Source: Asterochloris sp. CNOR1 (Eukaryota > Chlorophyta > Trebouxiophyceae > Trebouxiales > Trebouxiaceae). Taken from it: DNA of 64,000 nt. The notes under the pieces are model-generated. The model had not been told where the DNA came from, did no database searches, and saw only the letters and a program-made list of their open reading frames with translations. Below are positions 1 through 9,470 of the stretch, in pieces; positions within the stretch are counted from its first letter, which is position 1; the number at the start of each line of letters is the position of its first letter. The stretch covers positions 124,001-188,000 of the forward strand of contig OZ017754.1 of the NCBI GenBank assembly GCA_963969365.1, read 5' to 3'. A program made the translations under genes and the position numbers.

Positions 1-24
1 CAAACCAGATCGACCCACCCCTTC

Positions 25-3014
25 ATGCAGCACTATCAGGTGCCATCTGCTGAGTACAGCAGCTACATCAACCATGTCATCAGTCTGGGGCTGGCTGGGG
101 ACTACATAGCACAACTACATGGCAGCTGCTCCCCAAACAGCCCCCCTGCCCTCAGAGCGGCCATTGATCAAGCCTGCAGACACTTGTCTGGAGTTGTGGA
201 TGATCTCCAGCCAGTGCCGGCCTCTGCTCCTGGTGTGCACAGTTTAGAGACTTTGGGCCAGCAGGATGGAGCACCAGTCTCAGACGCAGCAGTTGGCTTG
301 GCAGCAGCCATGCCTAACACTCCTGAGGAGGAAGCTCGTATCCTACAGCTCACCCAGCTCATCAATGCCCGTCATGGTGCGGCTAAGCCACAGAACACAG
401 TCCAGGCGGAAAAATCAGCTGCCAAGCTCTGGAGGGTAGGCACTGCATGGCCTTTTCTCCTGTTCTTATGGCTTCCTTGAGGCTTCCAAGGCCATGTCAC
501 TCACACACATGTGGTCCTGCAGAGATACTGTGAGCAGGAGGCGCACCGTTACCCTGATGGCGACCTCATGTCTCAGGCCAAGATTCTTGAGTTCTCGGTG
601 TGGCTTGTGGATGTGGCAGTGCAGCAGAATGGTGCTCGCTACTCATTCAGCAGCGTGGGGTGAGAGGCCCCTCCACTGCTGTGTCTGAGCTGCGCTCACG
701 TCCCTTCCCAACCCTTGGCCTGGTGCATGCAGTGATTATCTATGCCACCTCAAGGAAGTCCGCAGAGAGCAGTACTCAGAGGGCCGCATCACCTCAGATG
801 TACCTGCACCCCTGGAGATTCAAGCAGTCAGGGACTTGCTCCGTGCACGTGGCAGGGAGATGCAGGCTGAGAACCTCAATGCGCAAGTGGCAGCTCAGGT
901 GGGTACCGGCCTGGTCAGAGCGTCTTGTGCAAACAGAATGATGGTGTGTCTGACCCCAGCTTGTTGCTTGCATCTCCAGGTGGATGCCGCACTGAGCGCA
1001 GGGCAGCTTCGCCAGTCCCTGCAAGCAGCTTTCCAGCAGAAGCAGTGGCAGTGGGCGTATCTGCTGAGGATGGCAATGACATTCATGCCAGCCACACTGG
1101 GTCGCTCTGATGACCTGCGCAAGCTTCCCTGGAGCTGCCTGGCACTGAGAACACAGGATAATGTGGGCCCAGTGCCCTCTGTGGCAATCTTGTTTGGTAG
1201 CATGCAGGGGAAGACTGTGAAGCCTGGGCAGGTGGATATTCCTGGTGTCGTCAGGTATGCGCGTTCAAGCTGTCAGACGTAGTTGAGCTGTGTGCTGCCG
1301 TGTGTTTTCACTTGTATGCCTCCTCTGCCACAGGTACAGAGACCATCGCATCTGTCCTCAGGCAGCGCTTGCCGACCTGGCTGTCGCCACCTTCCACAGG
1401 GGCATCAAACTTGAGGATCTGGCCAAGTTCATTGTTGCCGCCCCTAGCATGCAGGGGAACCAGCCCATGAGTGGGGAGACTCTCAACGTTCACCTTCGGC
1501 AGGCTTTTGAACTTGCTGGTGAGCCAGTGCATCAATGCTGCAGCTTTTAGACACGGCTGTCGGTGACATCTGTGGCTTATTACACTGCAGGCGTGCCCTG
1601 TGGCAGGCTTGATGGGTACTCAGCTAAAGGGGAGGTCAGCCACAAATTTAAGAAGCATGGTGTGGAGGCGGCTAAGAGCATGGGCATCAACAAAGCGGAG
1701 ATCAAGATGGCAGCGAGGTAGGCAATACAGCCCATGGCATGCATTCTGAACAGTATTGTCTCCAGCTGGCTGACCATTGTTTTGCCTGTGCAGGCATGAG
1801 TCCGACACCACAGACCTGTATTGCATCTTTGACCCGGACACAGCACACAGGCTGGCTGGTTGGGGACGGGACTGGCATGAGAATCATCGTTTGGGCCAGG
1901 CTGATTACAAGGTACGGTAACTGTAGTGCCAGTGCTTCTCACAAGAATCACCAAATTCTGGGGAGGGGGTGACTGATCCAAATGTGTTCTGTAGGCTGAG
2001 GAGGACGTGCCGGACCGCATCATCCCAGGCTTGACAGTGCTCCTGCGCCAAGCTGGCATGTGATGCCACCCTGCACATCCTTTGCTGGCGCCCTTGAGGG
2101 CCATCGACCACCTTCGACAAGTGTTTGTGCAGAATGCCAGCTTGAGAATTGATTCGTATGGGGACCAGTGGCTCCGAAGCATCCCGCCAGCCGCCAGCCG
2201 CCTTCTGCAGAGCGCTGTAGGCAAGCAGCTGCGGCAGGAGACATGGGACAAACACGTTGCTGCTGAGGCGGTTCTCAGCGACAGAAATTTGTTGTTCACC
2301 AACCCAACAGTGAGTGCTGCCTAGGTGGTGTAGTCAAACATGCATTGCTCTGGACCTTTGCCCTTCCATGTTGCAGGCTTTCTTCTTCAAGACGCTGAGT
2401 GGAAAGGAGGCCATGCCTGTGCCTCTTGCCCCGATGGTGATGCTGCCTCAGGTGCCTCTTTCCGGTGTTCAGCCCCCAGCATCAGCCAAACCCATCCCAT
2501 GGGTGCCTCTGGCTTCACAGGCCAGCTATGGCATTACTCTGCCGCCTCAGTCCCTCAGTGCGCTGAGCGCCTTGGATGAGAGGGACTCCTTTTTGTTCGA
2601 GAAGCAGGTGTGTAGTCAATCGCCTTCCAGCTCGAGCGCCTGTATACTGGTCAGACTATACTTCTCCCTTTTCAGCTGCAGGTCTGGAAGCTCTCAGAAT
2701 TTCAAACAGTCCCAGAAGCATTTGAGGCGTTCTCCAAGATCTCAGCGGTGCCCTCAGACCTCCGCAGGTGGCATGGCAGCAAGAAGGATGCAAGGGCCAG
2801 CAGCACGGCCTTCTCGAGATTCAAGAATGGCCTTGCTGCTGTGGTCAGGAACCGCATGGCTGCCTTGGGAAGCACCATGGCTGCTGTTGTCGGGGCTTTA
2901 GAAATGGAACGTCAGCGCCTCCCTGCCACCAGGACAGTCAGCTCACTGCAGCAGCTATGCAGCAGGTACAGCAATGATTCCAAGCTCCTTGGCAAGCGTA
3001 AGCAGAGCGGCTGA
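25..3014 (+). pseudogene. Crypton-like tyrosine recombinase (Ndc10-type core plus GCR1_C-like domain), one in-frame stop
   Basis: Ten exons with consistent phases: 25-435, 523-659, 733-898, 980-1254, 1334-1518, 1591-1717, 1794-1911, 1995-2309, 2377-2607 and 2682-3014. An upstream exon may lie outside the window. Exon 4 has GRSDDLRKLPWSCL (first catalytic Arg region) and GKTVKPGQVDIPGVVR. Exon 5 continues YRDHRICPQAALADLA, as in Ndc10 domain II and fungal Crypton recombinases. Exon 6 has SHKFKKHG where HxxR is expected, so Lys replaces Arg. Exon 7 has the likely nucleophile in TTDLYCIFDPDTAHRLAGW. The last exon (VWKLSEFQTVPEAFEAF onward, then an Arg/Lys-rich helical stretch) resembles the GCR1_C DNA-binding domain of fungal Cryptons. 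A TGA at 2061-2063 interrupts exon 8 in frame; coding resumes in the same frame. So this is either a recent pseudogene or a protein ending just after the catalytic core. Family placement rests on motif recognition only. Confidence 0.72.
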
Positions 3015-3091
3015 GCAACCCTTTGATTGCTTGCTGACCTGCATTCACAACCTACCGCCATCTACCTGCACAGGTCACATCTCTCTGTTGA

Positions 3092-3168
3092 AAGTCATAT
3101 TTTACTGAGTGGTGTAGCATTTTACTCGTAAAGTGGCATTTCACTTCACAAAATCACATTTCATGCAG
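3092..3168. repeat. Iteron-like repeats, copy 1
   Basis: Four imperfect direct repeats of 18-19 bp start near 3094, 3112, 3131 and 3150, with a shared core close to CATTTYACT. The same array is present in copy 2 at about 12326-12400, although the intergenic DNA around it has diverged. It lies just after the recombinase stop codon and directly before a GC hairpin. Initiator-binding iterons next to a hairpin are typical of rolling-circle origins; that function is inferred. Confidence 0.55.
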
Positions 3169-3170
3169 GA

Positions 3171-3193
3171 GGGCAAGCCTCAAAGGCTTGCCC
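3171..3193. other. GC-rich perfect hairpin between the convergent genes, copy 1
   Basis: The arms GGGCAAGCCT and AGGCTTGCCC are perfectly complementary around a CAA loop. Copy 2 has a longer version of the same palindrome at 12401-12426. It could be a recognition hairpin for the HUH protein, or a shared terminator or 3'-end structure for the two convergent transcripts. Confidence 0.65.
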
Positions 3194-3204
3194 CCTGACA
3201 GACT

Positions 3205-3590
3205 ACACTTGAAACACTCTTGGTCTACATGAATCGATGATCTGCATTCCCGCGTAACCCTTTTCTCTGGGCCAATCAAACATTTTCTGGCTAGCCACTG
3301 CACAACAAAGTTCCACAACACTTGAACTCCACTTGAAAATATCAACCTGAGGGAGCCGGCCTGACTCAAACATGTCACACATGTGGTGGCTTTATGGACC
3401 TGGCATTGGCTACACTTGAATCCCTGGTGGCGAAAGAGGACCTGCTGGGGGCTTGAAAAGGGCTGCACTTGCGCAATCTGTGCATCTGTTACAAAGTCAT
3501 CAGGTGTGGGTACGTGGGTGCGCTTCCCACACCTGTGCTGTGGCATGGTGTATCAAAAATGCTTTCATGATCTTATAAACAAGCTTGTAT
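3205..3590. other. Conserved non-coding spacer with ACACTTGAA repeats, copy 1
   Basis: No coding frame is convincing here. The word ACACTTGAA or a close variant recurs around 3206, 3319, 3331 and 3409, and related words occur in copy 2. A TGTAA word on the minus strand (3493-3489), about 100 nt past the HUH stop codon, is conserved in copy 2 and is the likely polyadenylation signal of the HUH gene. Confidence 0.4.
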
Positions 3591-4720
3591 CATCTGGCCT
3601 TCATCACATCAGCAATGACAGCTGCCGGCAGGTTGTAACTGACACTTGCCCTTGCTGGCGCGCGACCAGCCGTCCATCCAGGAGGTGGGTACTTCCCAAA
3701 CAGATTGATGAATCCCTCCTCATAGTGCTGCCTCAGCTTGGCAATTGAGAGGTTGCCACGTCCAGTTTGTAACTTCCTGACAGGCTCAAGCAGCCTGAAT
3801 CGATGAAAGTCAGGAGGGTGCGCCTCTAAAAATTCATGACGAACCACCAGTTCCTCTCGCAGGCATCCGGTGGGCCCCTGCAGGTAATTCATGGAGCGCT
3901 TCCGCTGGATAGTCTGCTGCTCCTTTGGGAGGGCCTTGAACTCGTCCTCATCACAGGCAGGGTTGCGAATCAGGTCGCCTTCCTTACGCTTTGGCACAGT
4001 ACCAAAAGAGCTCTCGGCCAACACACTCGGCAAGGCGCTCCCTGTGCAACCCACACTCTCTGCGGCAGCTTTCAGCAGACGTTGGCACTCCTCATACGTC
4101 TTGCATGCAAATTCTGGAGTTCCTGCCTTGATGGCTGCTGTGGCCACTTGCACTGGGCCTTGGCGCCCAGAACCAATTCTTGCGCCTCCATGCGAGATCT
4201 CCCACTCTCCACTGCACATGAACTCCACTGTCCGGTGCTCAGCATCCTTTGGGCGGTGATTTGGATGGTCGTTGTTGTTCACGTACAGCGACCTGTAGTC
4301 GCCAAGCCCCTTCAAGCCGTGAGCCGGTCCAGCCTCTGCTTTCAACTCATTGAACATCTTGACCTCCACCAGCCCACTCTCTGTGCCAAATATGAGTGCC
4401 ATGGAGTCAACAATACGAGCTTTGACAGCGCTGTAGGTCCTGGGAGCCTCAGACATCACAAGGAAATGTACATGCTCGTTGCCTGGCTTGTGGTGAAGAG
4501 TGCCTGAGTACTTCTTGATGTTGTGTCCAAAGACATCCTTCAGAGCCGCCATGCTCTGGCGCGAGAACTGAGGCAGCTGGTCTTCATTAATGGTGATGTG
4601 GTTGACAACAATCTCAAAGTTGCGGTCTTGCCTCTTGCCGCTGCCTGGCTTAGACTTCATCATAGCCTGCTTTCCTATGGAGTGAGATTGAAAAGCTCTA
4701 AGTAAGTTCAATGTTGCCAT
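3590..4720 (-). CDS. HUH-motif Rep-like protein, copy 1
   Basis: Single open frame of 376 codons without introns. The conserved start may be the Met at codon 21 (4660), because the copy 2 product begins there. Residues 35-46 (NFEIVVNHITIN) form a candidate motif 1 strand. Residues 82-89 (EHVHFLVM, H83 and H85) match the metal-binding HUH motif. Residues 139-148 (LGDYRSLYVN, Y142 and Y146) could hold the catalytic tyrosine. A segment near residues 175-200 (GGAR...GPVQVATAAIKAG) resembles the G-R...V...I..G stretch that follows the nuclease domain in many Rep proteins. No helicase or Walker motifs follow, so the protein is much shorter than Helitron or parvovirus-type Reps. Similar small HUH proteins drive Replitron-type elements in green algae; whether this belongs to that group needs a profile search. 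Confidence 0.55.
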   Translation of the reverse strand: MATLNLLRAFQSHSIGKQAMMKSKPGSGKRQDRNFEIVVNHITINEDQLPQFSRQSMAALKDVFGHNIKKYSGTLHHKPGNEHVHFLVMSEAPRTYSAVKARIVDSMALIFGTESGLVEVKMFNELKAEAGPAHGLKGLGDYRSLYVNNNDHPNHRPKDAEHRTVEFMCSGEWEISHGGARIGSGRQGPVQVATAAIKAGTPEFACKTYEECQRLLKAAAESVGCTGSALPSVLAESSFGTVPKRKEGDLIRNPACDEDEFKALPKEQQTIQRKRSMNYLQGPTGCLREELVVRHEFLEAHPPDFHRFRLLEPVRKLQTGRGNLSIAKLRQHYEEGFINLFGKYPPPGWTAGRAPARASVSYNLPAAVIADVMKAR

Positions 4721-4732
4721 TGATCCTCGAGC

Positions 4733-4768
4733 TGCTGCCTTGCTTAGACTTCATCGTAGCCTGCTCTA
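4733..4768. repeat. Duplicate of the HUH gene start region
   Basis: The 35 bp here nearly repeat 4633-4668, which covers the MKSK start codons of the HUH gene about 100 bp away. It marks the point where homology with copy 2 stops, so it may record an insertion or template-switch junction. Confidence 0.5.
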
Positions 4769-4794
4769 AGAAAGTAGCCAGCTCTGTCTGCCTG

Positions 4795-5345
4795 AGCACA
4801 GACTAATGCTGAGCAGAAAGGACTGGCACGCGCATGCAAGCCCTTCCCCCTTGACTTTTGGTGAATTTGGTGATGCTCACCGGTCAAGACCAGCTGTATT
4901 TGGGGTAGCACAGATTCACGTCAAGCAGAAGGGATGGACAGGAGCACATGACAAGGGCATACGAGCCCCCACCCCTCCTGACATGAGGTCCCCCTCCCCT
5001 GACTTTTAGTGAGTGTGGTGGTGCTTGCAAGGTTCAGCTCTGTCTGCTTCAGCAAAGACTGAAGTCAATCAAGAAGGATCGGCCCGCCTGCATGAGCCCT
5101 CCTCTTCTGTTTCTTGGTGTTCATGGTGACAATGCCTGCCCAGACCAGCTTTGTTCGTCCTAGCACAACTTGATGTTGAGCAAAAGGGATGGACATGAGC
5201 CCCCGTCCCCTGGATTTGGTGATTTTGGTGATGCCCAGCCACTGAAGCTTCATCTACTTCAGCACAGACTGTGTTGAGCAGGACAATCACTGGAAGACAT
5301 GAGCCCCTCCTCCCCTGGAATTTGGCAACTTTGGTGCACTCACCT
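4795..5345. repeat. Degenerate tandem array of about 100-145 bp units
   Basis: Five diverged units begin near 4795, 4909, 5053, 5161 and 5262. Each starts with an AGCACAGACT-like word, followed by a GAGCAnAAGGGATGGACA-like segment and a GAGCCCCC...CCCCTGAnTTTGGTG segment. The array is absent from copy 2. No coding potential was seen. Confidence 0.65.
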
Positions 5346-5376
5346 ACCCATATAACAGGTCACATCCTCTGCTCAC

Positions 5377-5734
5377 CTCAATGTCCTTGAAGCTGATGCG
5401 TGATGGCTGTGACACAGCTGCTGACGCCTGAGCACTCAGCTTGGCCTGGTGCGCCTCCTCCTGGTTTCTCTGCAGGACAGTGAGAGCTGTGGGCCTGCTG
5501 GAGCCAAGGCCCTCTGTGAGCGGAATGCCAGCTTCCACAACACACCTTCTGTGCCTTTGCTGCAGCCAGTGCCTCCTCCTATTCCTGCTTCGTGATGCAG
5601 TTGCTGTCTGGGTCTTTTTCAGCGTCTGTCAGGAGGTCCCACCCCTTGCAATTAATTTTGCGCAGCTTCATGTGCGCTACGAAGTGTCCCCGCAGGTCAC
5701 TGAAGTGGTGGCAGGCAGGGCAGCGGAATGGCAT
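5377..5734 (-). pseudogene. Zinc-finger gene fragment inside copy 1
   Basis: Two minus-strand exons splice in phase: 5734-5546 and 5469-5377. The first begins MPFRCPACHHFSDLRG and has a CxxC...HxxxH pattern like a small zinc finger. It is interrupted by TAG at 5581-5579, then reads on as EALAAAKAQK. The second continues RNQEEAHQAKLSAQ to ISFKDIE, an acidic/Gln-rich helical stretch, and ends at a good donor site. No counterpart exists in copy 2. It may be a third element gene or a captured host fragment. Upstream and downstream exons were not found. Confidence 0.4.
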
Positions 5735-5890
5735 GGTGGCCAGTGAAACCGGGGTGCCGGTCAGGAGGGAAGCTCATTGACTTTCCTTTTGCATACTTCA
5801 AATCAATCATCACTCAGCAAGTCTAGGTGGGGCATAAGCACCATGAGTGAGCTCTGCCGCGAAGCAGCCCTTTAAGTTTCACGCCTTGTC

Positions 5891-5916
5891 GCAGGGTGTT
5901 ACATGGCTTACTTTAG
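5891..5916. repeat. Right-end word of element copy 1
   Basis: GCAGGGTGTTACATGGCTTA matches 14065-14084 with few changes. It also resembles the words at 9356-9411 on the left of copy 2. Similarity between the two copies stops a few bases after it (about 5916 and 14092), which defines the right edge. Confidence 0.5.
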
Positions 5917-6135
5917 GTCGGAAGGCAAACATCCCGAGACAAACAGCTGCATCAATTCTGCACCTTCCAGGTCTCCAAAGTATAACCATCAAGCAGCATT
6001 CTGCCGTCAGCAAGCAGTTGTCAGCAACGAACTGAGCACCTCCACACCAGCTGTGCAGGTGCGCACATCCTGCTGTCAGTGCCTTGTTCTGCATGGACTG
6101 CACCCAAGAACATAGAGGCTTGACTACCATCTGGA

Positions 6136-9100
6136 ATGTTCTCGATGCTGGTGGCTGCAGGCATGGATGCTCAGCAACTGGAGGACAAGCTGGTAGGAGA
6201 TGTGAAAGCGGCCAGGGAAGCATTGCTGGCCGAGGTGGATCCAGTCAACAAAGCAGAGCTCAGGATGATGTGGAAGGAGGCGAAGGATGAGCTGAACAGC
6301 TTCCGAAGGCAACAGGTGGCTGGAGGTGAGGATCACAAGCAGGGCTGCAAGGTTTGACCTGCATGGCATGTGGCAGCAGGTGGTGCGCCTGGCGGGAGGC
6401 GCTCTCCAGGGTCCTGCCACCAGGCTTGCAAGCCGCAAGCCTGGGCGTGCAGGGATGTTTGCACTTGTATGTCCACCCCACCAGGGCTGCACCATTGGGC
6501 TGGGTAAGCAGTCTTTACAGCCTGTGTCACAGCGGTTGAGAAGCGTGAGTGGTGATGCCTTGACGCTAAGTGTAGATGCCTTGGAGCTTGAGCGCCCAAG
6601 AAATGCGAACCTCATGAGCTCTTTGCAGTGCGCAGTAAGAGCGAAGACTTGAGGTTGCTAAGCTGCTTGTCATGGTAAAGGCCACCATGTCAATCATGTG
6701 CTGTGCCTTCTTGTGATGTGTGGGACACCAGGGTCATGGCCAGGCCTGGGCATGATCACCCTGTGATGGGTTCTTTCAAGTGGGCTGCAGCTTCTGTGCT
6801 GGCACACCTGGTGGGGACCTGCGCAGGAACCCAGCTCTGTCTGGCAGGGCAACTTGGGCTAGCAGATGCTTGTGCTCAGCCTGCAGGCATTGCACATCCA
6901 TCGTGCTGGGCTGCATCTGCAATGGGGAGGGCAGGCACTTCTTTGGCCTCTTGCACGGAGATGTATGGCAGCATGACCTGCAAGATTCTATGTGGGTCAC
7001 TTTGCTGGCCGCGAAGTCGAAGGCGGCCAGGTGGAAAGGTTTCACATTGGGCTCTACCTTACAATTGGGCTGCTGTTGCTGCAGGTCCCCCGCCAGATGT
7101 GTCCCCTGTACGCGCAGCAGAACTGGTGCAGCCAGAACTTCAGGGCCTGCCTCTCTCAGCACAGCTAAAAGACGTTCTGTACCAGAGGCCAGCCGCCAAG
7201 CTGCCTGTCTTCCGCAAAGCGCTGGCTGGCCTCAGCGCACATCTGGAGGGCCTGTGTGAGCAGGACGCGGGCAGCCACCTCACCCTGGCAGCGGCAGTCA
7301 CAGCTGCCATGTGTGCTCAACTCAGGCCAGGACAGGAGCACATGACTGCACTATTCATCGACAAATTCCTCACTGAGCTGCTGGTGGACGGGCTGGACGA
7401 GTCGCTGCCACCACAGCGGCGAATCGGGTTGATGGTGCTTCGCGATGAGGGTGACACTGACAGCACGATGACCCGCCGGTCAGACAAGGGCAAGAGCCTA
7501 CGCCCAGATGGGCAACTGCGCAGCCTAGACGGCCAGCGCCTGCTGTTCAAGTGGGAGGAGAAGGCTGCGGGTGTGCGGCTTGAGGAGGCTGTGGAGGACT
7601 TGAGATGTGAGACAACAAGGGTCATACAAAAGATGCCTTTGCCTGGGCTGCCTTTCTCTTCAAAAAGCAGGTGCTGCCATGTCCATCCTGCCCAGCAGGC
7701 CACTGGCTACCAACTGCAGCATGGCCACTTCTCACTTGCCATGCAAAGTTGCAGCCCTAAGTTGTGTTTTCGTGCTGACTGCAGGGAAGATGGCAGCATG
7801 GTCTCCCCTTTACTATGGAGATCTGCCCTACCTCCTGACAGCTGCAGCCGCTGGTGCACAATTTCAGTTCTTCGCCATCGAGCGCGAGAGTGTCGCCCTG
7901 CCTCTGCCAGTCGGTCCGCAACTGAACCTCAACCTCGCAAGAGACCGGGCTGAGCTAGTCATTGCCATGATCAACCTGCACCGCCTGCTGCGCGCCGTCC
8001 AGGAACTCCTTCCAAACTATGTGCTCCCCGTGGACCTGCCGCAGAGGGCCAAACACCAGCTTGGCTATACGCGCACATTGTGAGTGTCCTGCTCTGCCAT
8101 CTGCACTCATGATCCGGGCGTACCTCTGGACCAGGGCAGCACCAATGTTGGTCGGCAAGCCCTGATGCCATCCTGTGCCTGCTTTGCATGGCATGATGCT
8201 ACCCAGCATGGCTCACGGGATGCAAGGCCCCCTTGAACAGCAGTCACTGCCTGTCACATGTAGAAACCCCTCTGCTACTTTCAAACAGCATTGCATCTTC
8301 GTAGAACCTGCTGCCATCTGACCCTGACATGCCTGTGGTCTGCCTGCAGGTGCTTCAAGTCTGATTTGACTGTGCACAAGACCATCGAGAAGTGGAGCCT
8401 CTTCAGCAACGCCTGGAGTGTGGACCCTGCTGAGCTGGAGTCGGTCTACTTCCTCACTGCAGGCTGTGCTGGGCTTGTGCATGCGACGCAGCCCCCAGGC
8501 GTGTCTGAGGAGGACACCTATAGTGTCTACTTGCAGCCAGTTGGTCTGCAGCGCAGCGATGCCAAGCCCCGCAATGAAGAGGAGGCAGTCAGCGCAGCTC
8601 ATGGCCTGCTGCATGGCCTCGCCGCTCTTCACAAGGTGCGCACTCATGCAAGGCTGATGGCACTTGGGTGTGCCAGGTGAGGGACGTTGGCTTGTTCATG
8701 ACTGTCACCCTGCAGGAACAGCGTGGGAGTCCAGTCCCTTGACTGTGCACTCCCGGGCCCTGGGCAGAGCCGTGACCCTCCATCGTTGTGCAGGCTGGGT
8801 TTGTCCACAGAGATCTGCGCTGGCACAACACAGCCTGCAGCATCCAGCGGCGCTACTTCCTGCTCGACTTGGAGCTGTGTGGGAGGCCTGGCAGAACTGC
8901 ATTCACTGTGGAAACGTGGCCCAACAACATTGTGCAGCAAGGCGATGCATACACTGAGGCATCTGACATTCTCGTACTTGGCAACATGCTTCGCAGTTTG
9001 GATGTTGTGAGGAGCCCAGAGGGTCATGCATTCTTGCAGCGCATGCAGCCTTCCAGGCATGGCCAAGCTTTGCCAACAGCAGAAGACTTACTGGGTGATC

Positions 9101-9162
9101 CCTGGATAAGTTGCATTGGCGACACATGTAGGAGTGCTGGTGCACAGCCAAACATCAGATGA
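6136..9162 (+). CDS. PD-(D/E)XK nuclease-like plus protein kinase-like fusion
   Basis: Five exons fit in phase: 6136-6325, 7085-7606, 7785-8079, 8350-8635 and 8794-9162, giving 553 residues. Intron 1 (759 bp) is unusually long and may hide another exon. The first 60 residues are a charged helix. Around residues 203-223 the order RPDGQL...LLFKWEEK matches the PD...ExK core of restriction-like nucleases. The C-terminal exon opens GFVHRDLRWHN (H436, R437, D438, N443), a kinase catalytic loop. It is followed by FLLDLELCG, where DLE (D456) stands in for DFG. No clear glycine-rich loop or VAIK lysine was found in the preceding exons. Nuclease-kinase fusions of this order are known among Crinkler-type proteins of fungi, oomycetes and algae. 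A TGTAA word at 9201-9205 is a likely polyadenylation signal. Activity of either domain is unproven. Confidence 0.6.
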
Positions 9163-9355
9163 ATCAGTGCCTGACATCTGCAACTTGTGGATCAACAACT
9201 TGTAACATGCAGTGGACAACAGCTGCCATACTTTGCGTTCCTTTCCTTTGAGGCAGGAGCTGACCTGAAGAATGCGCTGATGAACAACCAACTTAGCAGG
9301 TGAAGGTACTCAGCACTCAAGAGGATGACAGAATATATGCAAACTCAGCACTGGC

Positions 9356-9411
9356 TGTCACATGGCCTGTGATATAGTAACATGTTACAGGGTGTCACAT
9401 GGCCTGTGATA
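9356..9411. repeat. Tandem 19-bp terminal word left of element copy 2
   Basis: TGTCACATGGCCTGTGATA occurs twice, at 9356-9374 and 9393-9411, 37 bp apart. Each copy is a near-palindrome (TCACA-TGGCC-TGTGA), the form expected of a recombinase core site. The core CACATGGC recurs at the right end of both element copies. Confidence 0.6.
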
Positions 9412-9470
9412 CAACGACCTAAGTCCTAGGTCAGCAACCCTAGCGCGCCAAAGTTCCCAGATCCATCTTC

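Larger units (their letters stand above)
1..5916. mobile_element. Composite tyrosine-recombinase/HUH element, copy 1 (left end cut by window)
   Basis: This block matches 9393-14092 in gene order, exon structure and intergenic sequence. A plus-strand recombinase gene (25-3014) converges on a minus-strand HUH-protein gene (4720-3590), with a conserved repeat/hairpin block between them. Homology to copy 2 runs from base 1 to about 4703, is interrupted by about 1.07 kb present only here, and resumes from about 5770 to 5916. There it ends in the shared word ACATGGCTTACT, followed by unrelated flanks. The left terminus lies outside the window. The boundaries come from comparing the two copies by eye; target-site duplications cannot be judged for this copy. 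Confidence 0.8.

Noticed and set aside
1580-2302. Minus-strand open frame of 240 codons
   Set aside because: It is antisense to recombinase exons 6-8 and crosses their introns; no domain is recognisable.
3836-4507. Plus-strand open frame of 223 codons
   Set aside because: It is a shadow of the HUH gene on the opposite strand; the minus frame carries the conserved motifs in both copies.
3590-4720. Integrated plant DNA virus Rep
   Set aside because: The protein has an HVH motif but no helicase domain, and it sits in a repeated element beside a recombinase with conserved flanks, which fits a transposable element better than a viral insertion.
4795-5345. CRISPR array
   Set aside because: Units are long, diverged along their whole length and of variable size, with no repeat-spacer pattern; this is an ordinary degenerate tandem repeat.
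6703-7953. Single 416-codon open frame as a complete gene
   Set aside because: Its first third is intron-like and its end runs past a good donor at 7607; only 7085-7606 fits the spliced nuclease-kinase model.
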